Below, piece by piece: positions 40,919-50,533 of a stretch of DNA of 64,000 nt. A program made the translations under genes and the position numbers. The notes under the pieces were generated by a model, which worked only from the letters and a program-made list of their open reading frames with translations, ran no database searches and had not been told where the DNA came from. The stretch comes from Pseudomonas caspiana. Its GTDB lineage: Bacteria; Pseudomonadota; Gammaproteobacteria; Pseudomonadales; Pseudomonadaceae. The stretch lies in NCBI RefSeq assembly GCF_002158995.1, contig NZ_LOHF01000014.1:99785-163784 (forward strand). Direction: 5' to 3'. Position 1 is the stretch's first letter. Every line of letters begins with the position of its first letter.

Positions 40919-42188
40919 TTAGAAAGCGGTCAAGCCCATCCAGCAACCGCTGCAATGCACCTTGATTGGCCTTCATCACTTGTAGCCCCGCCTCGGACAT
41001 CTCACGGGCACGTTGTGGCTGGTCGAACAGGCTCTGCACGGCAGCCGAAAGACTCGCTGCATCACCGCACTCAATCAGTGCGTCGGCATTGCGCAGCATC
41101 GCGGCGATTTCCAGAAAGTTGAACAGATACGGGCCGCTCAACACCGGTTTGGCCAATGCGGCAGGCTCGAGCAGGTTGTGGCCGCCGTTGGGCACCAGGC
41201 TGCCACCAACAAAAGCAATGTCGGCCAAGGCATAGAGAAACAGGAGTTCGCCCATGGTGTCGCCCACCAGCACCGAGATCTGCAGTGTGACTGGCTCACC
41301 GGATGAGCGACGCACCGTCGCAAAGCCCTGCTGCACGGCAAGATCATGAACGCTGTTGAAGCGCTCCGGATGGCGCGGCACCAAAATCAGCAACGCATCA
41401 GGATAGCTGATCAGCAACTGCCGATGAGCCGCCAGAACAACTTCATCCTCTCCCGCATGGGTGCTGGCCGCGATCCAGACGGGGCGATCAATCGTCTGCC
41501 ATTCTTCACGTAGCTGCGCGGCACGGGTCAACAGTTGCGGGTCGATCGTCAGGTCGAACTTGATCGAACCGGTTACGGCCACGCATTCAGAACGTGCACC
41601 CAAATCCCGAAAGCGCTGCGCTTCGGTCTCGGTCTGTACCGCGAACCAGCTCATTTCTTCCAGCATCGGCCGGGTCAGCCTGGCAAACCGCGCATACCCC
41701 CGCGCCGAGCGCTCGGACAAACGCGCATTGGCCAAGGCCACAGGGATGCCGCGTTTGGCACACTGATGAATATGATTAGGCCAAAGCTCGGTCTCCATGA
41801 TCACGCCGAGCACTGGTCGCACATGATCAAGAAAACGGCCCGCCGCCCACGGCAAATCATAGGGCAGGTAGCAATGCTGAATGCGCGGCTCGTTGGCGAA
41901 CATCGCCTTGATCCGCTCCGAACCGGTCGGCGTCATGCAGGTGACGGTGATCGGCAGCTGTGGATAACGGGCAAGCAACGCACGAATCATTGGCGCGGCA
42001 GCAATGCTTTCCCCCACCGAAACCGCATGCACCCAGATGCCGCCCGGCTGCATGGCTGGCAAACCGAGGGCGAAGCGCTCGCCGATTCGCTGGCGATAGG
42101 CAGGAGCCTTGCGCGCTCGCAGCCACAGGCGAACGGCCACCAGCGGCAGACCGAGATGAAACAGCAAGGTATATAAAGTTCTATTCAT
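40914..42188 (-). CDS. waaA: Kdo transferase WaaA (KdtA)
   Basis: 424 residues from MNRTLYTLL. GT30 family: an N-terminal membrane anchor and the WVHAVSVGE active-site glutamate motif (about 48-56), then EPRIQHCYLPYD, ETELWPNH and the C-terminal VGGSLVPNGGHNLLEPA donor-site motif. It adds Kdo residues to lipid IVA, the first core sugar step. It is divergently separated from the rest of the LPS cluster. The stop overlaps the arm of a REP element. Confidence 0.97.
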   Translation of the reverse strand: MNRTLYTLLFHLGLPLVAVRLWLRARKAPAYRQRIGERFALGLPAMQPGGIWVHAVSVGESIAAAPMIRALLARYPQLPITVTCMTPTGSERIKAMFANEPRIQHCYLPYDLPWAAGRFLDHVRPVLGVIMETELWPNHIHQCAKRGIPVALANARLSERSARGYARFARLTRPMLEEMSWFAVQTETEAQRFRDLGARSECVAVTGSIKFDLTIDPQLLTRAAQLREEWQTIDRPVWIAASTHAGEDEVVLAAHRQLLISYPDALLILVPRHPERFNSVHDLAVQQGFATVRRSSGEPVTLQISVLVGDTMGELLFLYALADIAFVGGSLVPNGGHNLLEPAALAKPVLSGPYLFNFLEIAAMLRNADALIECGDAASLSAAVQSLFDQPQRAREMSEAGLQVMKANQGALQRLLDGLDRFLR

Positions 42189-42202
42189 GGGCGCGGAGTT
42201 TA

Positions 42203-43087
42203 TCAGCCAATGGCGCGCAAATGCCGGGCAAAACTTTCGGAAAGCCACTGCGCAGCCGGACCAAGCGGCTCGTCACGACGCCAGACCATTTCCACTACCA
42301 ACGGTGGCGGCGTCCACTCGCCGACCAGCTCGATCATCTGGTGCTGATAGGTCGGATACTGCACCACATGCCGGGGCAGCCAGGCCCAACCCAGGCCGCG
42401 CATTAACAGCTCGGCCATCACATAAAAACTGTCGGCCCGCCAGACCTGCGGGCTCAGTTGCTCACCACCGGGATAACCGCTCTGTTGCGGGGCGATCAGT
42501 AACTGGCGATGCCGCGCCAGTTGTTGCCGGGTGACCCGTTTCTCGCTCGCTAACGGATGCCCCACTGCGCAAACCGTGACCATTTCCACACCACCCAGCC
42601 CCCTGCGTTCAAGCGCGGCGGGCATCTGCTCGTGATGAAACAGCAAACCCAGATCTGCTCGCCGCTCCAGCAACTTGCGCGCTACGTCGCCCTGAGCACC
42701 GCTGGCCAGCTGAACTTCAAGGGTCGGAAAGCGTTCGGACAGCGCCTCCAGGCTATCGAGCACAGGCTGGTAAGGCATGGCTTCATCATGCGCCACGCGC
42801 AATTGCGCCTCCTGTCCGCGCATCAACGCCAGAGCGCGTCCGTCGATACGCTCGCATTGACGCAACAGCTCGCGCGCCTCTTCGAGCAATGCCGTACCAG
42901 CCTCGGTCAAGCGCGGCTGGCGGCCACTACTGCGTTCAAACAGGCTCACACCCAAATCCGATTCGAGCATGGCGATTGAATTGCTGACGGCTGACTGCGC
43001 GCGATGCATACCCCGCGCCACAGCTGAAAACGAGCGCTGCTCGGCCACGCTGACGAACAGGCGCATTTGCTCAAGATTCCACTGCAT
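42203..43087 (-). CDS. LysR-family transcriptional regulator
   Basis: 294 residues from MQWNLEQMRLF. The N-terminal winged helix-turn-helix (about 1-65; FVSVAEQRSFSAVARGMHRAQSAVS) and a C-terminal substrate-binding domain are typical. It is divergent from the SMR pump gene, with 91 bases between starts, so it may control it. Its place beside waaA corresponds to PA4989. Confidence 0.92.
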   Translation of the reverse strand: MQWNLEQMRLFVSVAEQRSFSAVARGMHRAQSAVSNSIAMLESDLGVSLFERSSGRQPRLTEAGTALLEEARELLRQCERIDGRALALMRGQEAQLRVAHDEAMPYQPVLDSLEALSERFPTLEVQLASGAQGDVARKLLERRADLGLLFHHEQMPAALERRGLGGVEMVTVCAVGHPLASEKRVTRQQLARHRQLLIAPQQSGYPGGEQLSPQVWRADSFYVMAELLMRGLGWAWLPRHVVQYPTYQHQMIELVGEWTPPPLVVEMVWRRDEPLGPAAQWLSESFARHLRAIG

Positions 43088-43178
43088 GGCCAAACCTATC
43101 TCCCATAGCGATAGGTAATGACTTTACCCCATCTAAGTGATGGCTAAAATACGCGGCATACGAAGAGGAGTTACCGTC

Positions 43179-43511
43179 ATGCCTGCTTATTACCTGCTGG
43201 CCATCGCCATTTGTGCTGAAGTCATCGGCACCCTTTCCATGAAAGCCGTCAAGGGCCTGAGCACACCGCTCCCCCTGTTGCTGGTTATCTGCGGCTACGC
43301 CATCGCCTTCTGGATGCTGATCCTGGTAGTTCGTACGATTCCGGTAGGCATCGCCTATGCAGTCTGGGCGGGCATGGGGATTGTCATGGTCAGTGTCGCC
43401 GCGTTTTTCATCTATGGGCAGAAACTCGACATCCCCGCCATGCTCGGCATGGGCTTGATTGTCTTGGGTGTCGTCGTCATACAGCTGTTTTCGAAAACCG
43501 CCGGGCATTGA
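43179..43511 (+). CDS. Small multidrug resistance (EmrE-like) transporter
   Basis: 110 residues, four transmembrane helices. Helix 1 carries the essential membrane Glu (ICAEVIGTLSMK, Glu14). Helix 3 has the IPVGIAYAVWAG motif with conserved Tyr and Trp, as in EmrE. The AEVIGT/MK pattern suggests quaternary-ammonium export rather than the guanidinium (Gdx) type. A GAAGAGGAG Shine-Dalgarno supports this start. Functions as an antiparallel dimer driven by protons. Confidence 0.92.
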   Translation: MPAYYLLAIAICAEVIGTLSMKAVKGLSTPLPLLLVICGYAIAFWMLILVVRTIPVGIAYAVWAGMGIVMVSVAAFFIYGQKLDIPAMLGMGLIVLGVVVIQLFSKTAGH

Positions 43512-43560
43512 AAACGCGTTCCTCTATAATGGCCGCATTCTTTCGGCCACAGAGGTGCTC

Positions 43561-44736
43561 ATGCCTTCCGTTATTTCCACTGACGTCCTGATCGTCGGTG
43601 CCGGCGTTGCTGGCCTCTGGCTCAATGCCCGACTGCGCGGCCAGGGGTACTCGACTGTCCTGGTCGAAAACGCCAGCCTCGGCGGCGGACAAAGCCTTAA
43701 ATCCCAAGGGATTATCCACGGCGGTGCCAAATACGCGCTGCATGGCGCGTTGTCGGGTGCATCAGAAGCCGTCGCCGATATGCCACGTCGCTGGCGTGAA
43801 GCGCTGGCAGGCACCGGCGAGCTTGATCTGAGTGGCGTACGCGTACTTTCCCAGGCCCATTACCTCTGGTCGCCCGGCACACTCGCGGGCAACCTCACCA
43901 GTTTCTTTGCCAGCAAGGCCGTGCGCGGTCGCGTTGATCAAGTCAAAGGCACTGACCTGCCGCCAGCCCTGCAGGACCCGAAGTTCAAGGGCAAGGTTTA
44001 TCGCCTGGCTGAACTGGTCATTGATGTACCAAGCCTGATTGAGCGACTGGCCGACCTGGCCGATGGCAGCTTACTGGCTGGTCAGGATCTGGAACCCTTG
44101 GTAGATGGCGATGACCTGGTAGGCATGCGTGTCGACGGTCGGGATATTTTCGCCCAGCGCGTGGTGCTGTGTGCGGGTGCAGGCAACGCTGATCTGCTGA
44201 AAAAACTCGGCATCGCGCAACCCGCCATGCAACGTCGGCCGTTGCACATGGTGCTCGCTAAAGGCCCGAGCCTGAAACCGCTGTATGCCCACTGCCTCGG
44301 CGGCGGACCCAAGCCGCGGCTGACGGTCACGACTCATCCGGCCGCCAACGGTCAATGGGTATGGTATGTGGGCGGCGATGTCGCCGAGGCGGATGGCGTA
44401 GCCCGTGACCCGGCCCAGCAAATCGCTGCCGTGAAAAAAGAACTGGGCACTTTGTTGCCGTGGATTGATCTCACTCAAGTCGAGTGGGCAACCTTGCGGG
44501 TTGATCGAGCAGAACCAGCGCAATCCGGGTTGGTGCGTCCTGACAATGCATTTCTAAGCGTGCAGAACCGCCTGATGGTGGGCTGGCCAACAAAGCTTGC
44601 GTTGGCTCCGGACTTTTCCGATCGGGTGCTGGCCGAGCTGTCCCACGAAGAAATCCACCCGACGCCGCAGCCATCTTTAAGCGATCTGCCCAAGCCACCG
44701 TTGGCCATACCTGTCTGGGATCAACTGCTGCCATGA
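43561..44736 (+). CDS. FAD-dependent oxidoreductase (DAO family)
   Basis: 391 residues from MPSVISTDV. The dinucleotide-binding motif DVLIVGAGVAGLWLN (about 8-22) and the QSLKSQGIIHGGAKYA segment mark a D-amino-acid-oxidase/glycerol-3-phosphate-dehydrogenase-type fold; LCAGAGNADLL is the later FAD motif. Substrate unknown. The stop overlaps the start of the aldo/keto reductase by four bases. Corresponds to PA4991. Confidence 0.85.
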   Translation: MPSVISTDVLIVGAGVAGLWLNARLRGQGYSTVLVENASLGGGQSLKSQGIIHGGAKYALHGALSGASEAVADMPRRWREALAGTGELDLSGVRVLSQAHYLWSPGTLAGNLTSFFASKAVRGRVDQVKGTDLPPALQDPKFKGKVYRLAELVIDVPSLIERLADLADGSLLAGQDLEPLVDGDDLVGMRVDGRDIFAQRVVLCAGAGNADLLKKLGIAQPAMQRRPLHMVLAKGPSLKPLYAHCLGGGPKPRLTVTTHPAANGQWVWYVGGDVAEADGVARDPAQQIAAVKKELGTLLPWIDLTQVEWATLRVDRAEPAQSGLVRPDNAFLSVQNRLMVGWPTKLALAPDFSDRVLAELSHEEIHPTPQPSLSDLPKPPLAIPVWDQLLP

Positions 44737-45548
44737 GCGTAAAGACCTTACACGAGCTGCATCGCCCGCTGGGCAGCACCGGTATTAGCGTATCGCCACT
44801 GGGCCTGGGCACGGTCAAGCTGGGCCGTGATCAAGGCGTCAAATACCCCAACGGCTTTACTATCCCGGACGATCAGCAAGCGCAAATGCTGCTCAAGATG
44901 GCACGTGACATGGGTATCAATTTAATCGACACCGCACCCGCCTACGGCACCAGCGAGGAACGTCTGGGGCCTTTGCTGCGTGGTCAGCGGCAGGATTGGG
45001 TAATAGTCAGCAAGGTGGGTGAGGAGTTTGAAAGCGGTCAGTCGAGTCACGACTTCAGCGCTGAACACACTCGAGCCTCGGTGGAGCGCAGCCTGAAACG
45101 TCTGGAAACCGATTTTATCGACTTGGTGCTCGTGCACTCCGACGGCAATGATCTGGCGATTCTCAACGATAGCGATGTTTACCAGACCCTCGCTGACCTT
45201 AAACGTGAAGGCAAGATTCGTGGCTTCGGTTTTTCCGGCAAAACCGTAGAGGGCGGCCTGCTGGCGTTGCGTGATGGTGATTGCGCCATGGTCACTTACA
45301 ACCTCTCCGAGCAAGGCGAAAAGCCAGTGCTCGACTACGCTGCTGCCCACGGCAAAGGCATTCTGGTCAAGAAAGCGTTGGCCAGCGGTCATGTCTGCCT
45401 GAGACCTGGAGTTGATGCGGTGCAGGCCAGTTTCGAATTGCTGTTTGCCCATCCGGGTGTTGCCAGTGCTATTGTCGGGACCATAAACCCGATGCATCTG
45501 GTCCATAACGTAGCCACAGCCGCTGCCGTGATTCGCCGTCCAGCCTGA
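44733..45548 (+). CDS. Aldo/keto reductase
   Basis: 271 residues, a shorter form than the usual about 310-330. The TIM-barrel family signatures are LGLGTVKLG, DTAPAYGTSEERLG (Asp/Tyr of the tetrad), VSKVG (Lys) and LVLVHSDG (His). It uses NAD(P)H to reduce carbonyls; substrate unknown. ATGA overlap with the FAD gene indicates coupled expression, perhaps a two-step redox pair. Confidence 0.9.
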   Translation: MSVKTLHELHRPLGSTGISVSPLGLGTVKLGRDQGVKYPNGFTIPDDQQAQMLLKMARDMGINLIDTAPAYGTSEERLGPLLRGQRQDWVIVSKVGEEFESGQSSHDFSAEHTRASVERSLKRLETDFIDLVLVHSDGNDLAILNDSDVYQTLADLKREGKIRGFGFSGKTVEGGLLALRDGDCAMVTYNLSEQGEKPVLDYAAAHGKGILVKKALASGHVCLRPGVDAVQASFELLFAHPGVASAIVGTINPMHLVHNVATAAAVIRRPA

Positions 45549-45584
45549 TGTAGGCGGCCGACCCCAACGCAAGAAGGAGCCGAT

Positions 45585-46541
45585 ATGCCGCGAACTTTGA
45601 TTCGGAAGAATCCAAGCAACTTCAAGACCCTGCCGTTATTCGTAGAAGCCACGCCCGAAGGCCTCAATTATCAAAGCATCGGGATGCCACTCAATTTCAC
45701 CCAGACCTTGCAGCGGCGCCGCAAAATAGAAGTGGCCGACACCGAGCGGTTCGCTACGGAGCTGGCTAATCTGGGGGTTTCGGTACGCCTGACACTGAAT
45801 TGGCAAAACCGCGATTACTGGGTATTGGTTCGCCAGCGTCGCCAGGATCGTGGCGATGTAGTGTTGAAGCTGATCTCGGGCTATGTCCCGGCTCACGAAC
45901 TCAATCTGCCGTTGCACACCGCCATTCAGGAGGTCGCTGAAGAGTGCCTGATTGAAACACCACAAGGCTGGCTGAGCGGGCGCTTCAACGACATCTGGCT
46001 ACCGGCGCCCTACGCCGCAGCCCTGCATTACCGTGAAGCGATGCCGTTTCGTCTCAGCACGCTATCAGGCGCTGCACGCCCGGTACGCTGCGGTAGCATG
46101 ACATTGATCGAACGGCCTCGCGCCTACGTACACTTGCCCACCGCATCGTTGCAGCTTATTTATGACATGCGTCTGGAGGTCCCCAAGGAAGCGCGGCCTC
46201 TGAGCTTGTTCCATGTCGATGAGTGTCTCGAAAAAGATCAACTGGTCGCCCGCCTCAATCGAAGCAAGCCTGATCTGTACCTGATGCCGCTGGAAAATGG
46301 CGTGCCGCTGCCCGAGCTTTACACCTTGAAGCGCGACAAGCTGACACCGGCCGGAACCCGGGGCCTGTATCTGGCTGAAAGCTTTGCAGCACAGGAAGGC
46401 TGGGTGGTGCGTGACGAGAGGATTCGCTGGAAGGACTGGCTACGCCAGCAAGGCATGACGCCACCGCCAAAGAAAACCGGACTCAAACGCCTGACAGGCA
46501 AGGCCCGGCAATTATTGAAGTTGGTGACGTTTAAAAGCTGA
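45585..46541 (+). CDS. Conserved protein with degenerate Nudix-like box
   Basis: 318 residues, soluble. I recognise no assigned function. A Nudix-like segment starts at about residue 97: GYVPAHE fits the first Gly-x5-Glu part, then there is a two-residue insertion, and QEVAEECLI replaces the usual REUxEExGU. The two Glu residues are kept but Arg and Gly are lost. The C-terminal tail is strongly basic (KKTGLKRLTGKARQLLK), suggesting nucleic acid or membrane-surface contact. It follows the aldo/keto reductase by 36 bases and may be the last gene of that run. Confidence 0.6.
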   Translation: MPRTLIRKNPSNFKTLPLFVEATPEGLNYQSIGMPLNFTQTLQRRRKIEVADTERFATELANLGVSVRLTLNWQNRDYWVLVRQRRQDRGDVVLKLISGYVPAHELNLPLHTAIQEVAEECLIETPQGWLSGRFNDIWLPAPYAAALHYREAMPFRLSTLSGAARPVRCGSMTLIERPRAYVHLPTASLQLIYDMRLEVPKEARPLSLFHVDECLEKDQLVARLNRSKPDLYLMPLENGVPLPELYTLKRDKLTPAGTRGLYLAESFAAQEGWVVRDERIRWKDWLRQQGMTPPPKKTGLKRLTGKARQLLKLVTFKS

Positions 46542-46576
46542 AGCGCAACCTATGTGGCATTGGAATACGGTCTGAG

Positions 46577-46665
46577 TGTGGGAGCCGGGCTTGCCCGCGA
46601 TACATGAGACGCAGCCAGAAGACATAACGCGTTATCGTTTATCGCGGGCAAGCCCGGCTCCCACA
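46577..46665. repeat. REP palindrome (GTGGGAGCCGGGCTTGCCCGCG class)
   Basis: Perfect 25-base arms (46577-46601 and 46641-46665) between the convergent ends of the Nudix-like gene and hldE. Same class as 36865-36957. Confidence 0.85.
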
Positions 46666-46696
46666 GTAAGCATTCACAACTCAAGAGCGGATCACT

Positions 46697-48118
46697 TCAC
46701 TGCCCGCGAATCTTCTCGACAATCGCGGTGGTAGAGCTGTTTTCCACAAGCCCCAACACCCGAACCTCACCGCCATAGGCCTGGACGATATCCGCGCCGA
46801 CCACCTGGTCGATACCATAATCGCCGCCTTTGACCAGCACATCTGGCTTGACGTAGCCGAGCAGGTTTTCCGGTGTGCCTTCAGGGAAGCTGATCACCCA
46901 ATCCACTGCTCCTAGCCCGGCGAGTACCGCCATACGCCGATCCACACTGTTGATCGGACGCCCAGGCCCCTTCAAACGGCTGACGGACGCGTCATCGTTG
47001 ACCGCAACAATAAGGCGATCACCTTGAGCACGCGCTTGCTCCAGATACGTCACATGACCGGCATGGAGAATATCGAAGCAACCGTTGGTGAAAACGATCT
47101 TTTCCTTATGTGCGCGGGCGTCGTCAATGGCCACCAGCAGTTGCTCAAGGCCCAGAACACCTCGCTCAGAGCCTTCTTCTCGCTGGATCGCCCGACGCAG
47201 CTCCGGCGCACTGATGGCCGCCGTACCCAGTTTTCCCACGACGATGCCCGCAGCAAGGTTGGCCAACGCCACCGCGTGAGGCAGATCTTCACCAGCAGCG
47301 ATAGCCGCCGCCAGGGTAGAAATAACGGTGTCGCCTGCCCCCGTCACATCGAACACTTCACGAGCGCGGGCAGGCAGATGCAAAGGCTGGTGATCCGGAC
47401 GCAACAACGTCATGCCGTGCTCGCCACGGGTGACCAACAGCGCGCCCAGATCCAGTTCGCTCATCAACTGCGCGCCCTTTGCGACTAACTCAGCCTCGTC
47501 AACGCAGTGGCCAACGATCGCTTCAAATTCGCTCAGGTTCGGAGTGATGAGGCTGGCGCCACGGTAAATCGCAAAATCTTTGCCCTTCGGATCAGCAAGC
47601 ACCGGGATGTTGCGATCACGAGCCGCTTTGATCAGCGCCTGATGGTTCTTCAGCGCCCCTTTACCGTAATCGGACAGAACCAAGACTTTGATGCCGTCGA
47701 GCAACCCTTCCACTTCAACGCTCAAAGCCTCGGCGTCAGTGGTAAATGGCTCTTCGAAGTCGATGCGCAGCAGTTGCTGATGGCGGCTCATGACCCGCAG
47801 CTTGACGATGGTCGGCTGATTGGCAATGCGCTGGAAGCGCGCCAGCACACCTGCGGCCTTGAGGCTATTGGAGAGGCTTTCGGCAGCCTCGTCTTCACCG
47901 GTCACACCAACCAGCGAGGCAGGCGCACCCAACGCAGCAATGTTCAAGGCGACGTTCGCAGCACCGCCTGGACGGTCTTCGATTTGCTCAACCTTGACCA
48001 CAGGCACGGGTGCCTCCGGCGAAATCCTTGAGGTACCGCCATGCCAATAGCGGTCGAGCATGACATCGCCCACTACCAGGACTGGTGCCTGATCAAACCT
48101 TGGCATGGATAACTTCAT
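46697..48118 (-). CDS. hldE: Bifunctional heptose kinase/adenylyltransferase HldE
   Basis: 473 residues from MKLSMPRFD. The N-terminal ribokinase-type kinase domain (about 1-320; GGAANVALN and DVTGAGDTV) phosphorylates heptose-7-phosphate at C1. The C-terminal nucleotidyltransferase domain (FTNGCFDILHAGH, about 345-357; KGGDYGIDQVVG) makes ADP-heptose, the donor for LPS inner-core heptose. Last gene of the run msbA-mig-14-dnpA-hldE; a 72-base gap precedes it. Confidence 0.97.
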   Translation of the reverse strand: MKLSMPRFDQAPVLVVGDVMLDRYWHGGTSRISPEAPVPVVKVEQIEDRPGGAANVALNIAALGAPASLVGVTGEDEAAESLSNSLKAAGVLARFQRIANQPTIVKLRVMSRHQQLLRIDFEEPFTTDAEALSVEVEGLLDGIKVLVLSDYGKGALKNHQALIKAARDRNIPVLADPKGKDFAIYRGASLITPNLSEFEAIVGHCVDEAELVAKGAQLMSELDLGALLVTRGEHGMTLLRPDHQPLHLPARAREVFDVTGAGDTVISTLAAAIAAGEDLPHAVALANLAAGIVVGKLGTAAISAPELRRAIQREEGSERGVLGLEQLLVAIDDARAHKEKIVFTNGCFDILHAGHVTYLEQARAQGDRLIVAVNDDASVSRLKGPGRPINSVDRRMAVLAGLGAVDWVISFPEGTPENLLGYVKPDVLVKGGDYGIDQVVGADIVQAYGGEVRVLGLVENSSTTAIVEKIRGQ

Positions 48119-48190
48119 GGAGACTCCGAAGACAAAAAAACGATGCGGATCATAACATAGCCGGTTTGGCACACGACGCCACCGCGCGGG

Positions 48191-49618
48191 CTATACCTTG
48201 TTTACAAAGGAGCAAGGCTCCACGTCCAGCACCCAGAACAACTCATGACGCCGTACTGCCTTGCGGAAAAATTCGTTTTCCCCAGTATTTGGCCAGCGCC
48301 GCCCCGCCAGTAACTGCTGGATCCACCGGCGAGCGCGCTTCTTGGGTGGCAGCGGGTCCTGCAGGTCATGCTGCATCGCCAAAGCCATTGCTTTATCGAG
48401 GCGCTGACTGTCATCCAGAAGAATGCTGCACACCCGCAACGGTTTCATCGGCGCGATGGATGGAGGTAAAGCGACGCCATAACCGGCAGGCCCCATAGGC
48501 CAGCGATCATTGTCATGCAAATGATTGGCGTAAAGCAGCAAGGTGCTTGGGCGCCATGTACTCAACTCAATAGCTTGCAGCAAAGCCTGTGTTGCCGCGA
48601 CATGATCACGGTGGGGATCTAGCTGCAGGTGTGGGGTCACAACGACATTGGGCTTGAAGTGCTCTAGCACACGCACAATATCAGCCACCAGGTTATTCCA
48701 GGTGGGCAGTCCGTCAGCTTCCGAAGGCAGAGCGAATGCGCTCGCCTTTCGCCAGGTACGAATGTCGCTTTCTCCCGACTCGCGGGACCCAAACGGCACC
48801 GATGGCTGCTCCTGCATCTCAGCGAGCCGCAGGCAATAGTAGCCCAACTGAACGCACCGGTTCTGTTTCACGCCTCCCCATAAAGGAACCGCAAGACTGT
48901 CCCAGGTACGCAAACGCCCCTTCAATACTGCAGCCTGAGCAGTATTGAGACCGAAACGGCGATAGCTATCCGCCTCGATTTCACCTTGGGTCAACGTCAT
49001 GATCGCGGCTTCAGGGGCGCGGCTGTAAAGCCCGAACGCAGCGAGTTCGGCATCGTCGGCATGGGGCGCTAAAACCAGCAGAGACCGGGCGCTGTAGTCA
49101 GGATTGCTCATGGCATGAAAAGTCAAAGAGCCAACGGCATGACAGCGGTGAAATGCAACGCGGAGCCCACCGCTGACCAACGCCTCAGTCTGCCCGGAAA
49201 GGTTCAAGTAACGCTTGCCCGCGACACCGCGCTCGAAATCCTGGCGATCATCGCCGACCTGCACATAAGGATCGAGCCAGCGACCCAGCCAAGTGGATTT
49301 AAGGTGAAGTTCCAGAAGTAAAGTGTCAGTTGACTCTAGCGAAGCAGCCGTCGCCAGCTGCAGTTTCCCTTGTTGGATCTGGACTTCAAACTTGCGCACA
49401 TCAGGCGGAAACTCGTAGAGGTAGTCGCTGGCAGGGTCGTAAAACAAATGGTCCGAAAACCAAGCCTCGTGTGCCAGCCAGCCCACCAGCATCAGTAACG
49501 GCAACAACCACCACGCAACGAAACAAGCCAGCAACACGAGTGCTGCCACTGCCCCAAGCGTCGAATAACGCTTGCGCCGCCGATGGCGTTTCAGCAATTC
49601 GTCCTTCCGACCGACCAT
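48191..49618 (-). CDS. dnpA: PIG-L family de-N-acetylase (DnpA-like)
   Basis: 475 residues from MVGRKDELL; AGGAG lies six bases before this ATG. A basic N-terminus and a transmembrane segment (about 20-48) precede a PIG-L deacetylase domain with the zinc motif APHADDAELAAFG (about 202-214) and PHLQLDPHRDH (HxxH-type, about 354). In P. aeruginosa the comparable gene PA5002 (dnpA) lies in the LPS core cluster beside mig-14 and affects fluoroquinolone tolerance. The likely activity is removal of acetyl from a core amino sugar. Symbol by domain and neighbourhood. Confidence 0.8.
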   Translation of the reverse strand: MVGRKDELLKRHRRRKRYSTLGAVAALVLLACFVAWWLLPLLMLVGWLAHEAWFSDHLFYDPASDYLYEFPPDVRKFEVQIQQGKLQLATAASLESTDTLLLELHLKSTWLGRWLDPYVQVGDDRQDFERGVAGKRYLNLSGQTEALVSGGLRVAFHRCHAVGSLTFHAMSNPDYSARSLLVLAPHADDAELAAFGLYSRAPEAAIMTLTQGEIEADSYRRFGLNTAQAAVLKGRLRTWDSLAVPLWGGVKQNRCVQLGYYCLRLAEMQEQPSVPFGSRESGESDIRTWRKASAFALPSEADGLPTWNNLVADIVRVLEHFKPNVVVTPHLQLDPHRDHVAATQALLQAIELSTWRPSTLLLYANHLHDNDRWPMGPAGYGVALPPSIAPMKPLRVCSILLDDSQRLDKAMALAMQHDLQDPLPPKKRARRWIQQLLAGRRWPNTGENEFFRKAVRRHELFWVLDVEPCSFVNKV

Positions 49619-49633
49619 GCCCACTCCTACCTG

Positions 49634-50533
49634 TTAAATCTGATAAACCGGGTGAGTGTTACACCAGCGGCTTTTGTATTCGCGGTCAGCCCGGCCAAAC
49701 GAGTAACGCAGTGGCTTGCCTAGTGACTCGGCATATTCCCACTGGGCTTGGGTATTAACGTAACTCAACACGCTGCCGGGACTGAGCTCGTTGGCTTGAG
49801 GATCAACCCCACCGTTCACGTACTCCAGGCTGATCCATTCGGGTGCCTCCACACGGTAGAGAATCTGAATAGCGACAGGGCGATCAGCGAGATACACCAC
49901 AGAACCTGTCATGAACTCGCGTAGCAGTGCAAACACCTCTGGCAAATGCGACTTGCCCGGAACATCGAAGCCCCAGCGTTTTTGAAACAGGTCAGTATAA
50001 ATAGCTGCCTGTACTTCAGAACTCAGCTCATTGATGGGTCGAATCTGCCCGCCGGCTTCTTCCAGAAGTCGCTGCTCACGCCGCTGGTTATAGCGAAATT
50101 TCTTGCTGTACTCTTCTGGGCGACGCGCCAACGCAAGCCCTTCGGGTTGAGCGCGAAGGCTGGCGATATTATCGACATTGAGCTGCGAGACGTAACGCAT
50201 GCGGTGGCGTACCTGCACCGCACAATCGCTGGAGACCGGAAGAATTATTTCGGAGTTACCCAGATCAAACATGCCACGCAGGCCTTGGCGCTTGGTGACA
50301 TCTCGCGACAACGCAATATGGCGTCCCCATGTGGGAAGACCTGCAATCAGCTCACCATCGCGCCGCACACCAAGGTAGCGCACAGGAATACCGACCAGCG
50401 TCGACAACCGCTCCACGACCTGCGGATGAGTTGCAACGCTGCCACCATAACGCGCCCAGACAGCGGCGTATTCCTCAGCACTAATCTGAGTCCAGCCACG
50501 CTCACGCCAGTTGCGAAGATACCCGAGAATCAA
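49634..50533 (-). CDS. mig-14: Mig-14 family protein (GNAT-like)
   Basis: 299 residues. TTG start at 50533 with AGGAGG six bases upstream; TTGA overlaps the msbA stop by four bases. The sequence fits the Mig-14 family, with a GNAT-type acyltransferase-like C-terminal half (YNQRREQRLLEEAGG to SLEYVNGGVDP). In Salmonella and P. aeruginosa, Mig-14 contributes to antimicrobial-peptide resistance, and it is found in LPS clusters. Its biochemical reaction is not established. Confidence 0.85.
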   Translation of the reverse strand: MILGYLRNWRERGWTQISAEEYAAVWARYGGSVATHPQVVERLSTLVGIPVRYLGVRRDGELIAGLPTWGRHIALSRDVTKRQGLRGMFDLGNSEIILPVSSDCAVQVRHRMRYVSQLNVDNIASLRAQPEGLALARRPEEYSKKFRYNQRREQRLLEEAGGQIRPINELSSEVQAAIYTDLFQKRWGFDVPGKSHLPEVFALLREFMTGSVVYLADRPVAIQILYRVEAPEWISLEYVNGGVDPQANELSPGSVLSYVNTQAQWEYAESLGKPLRYSFGRADREYKSRWCNTHPVYQI

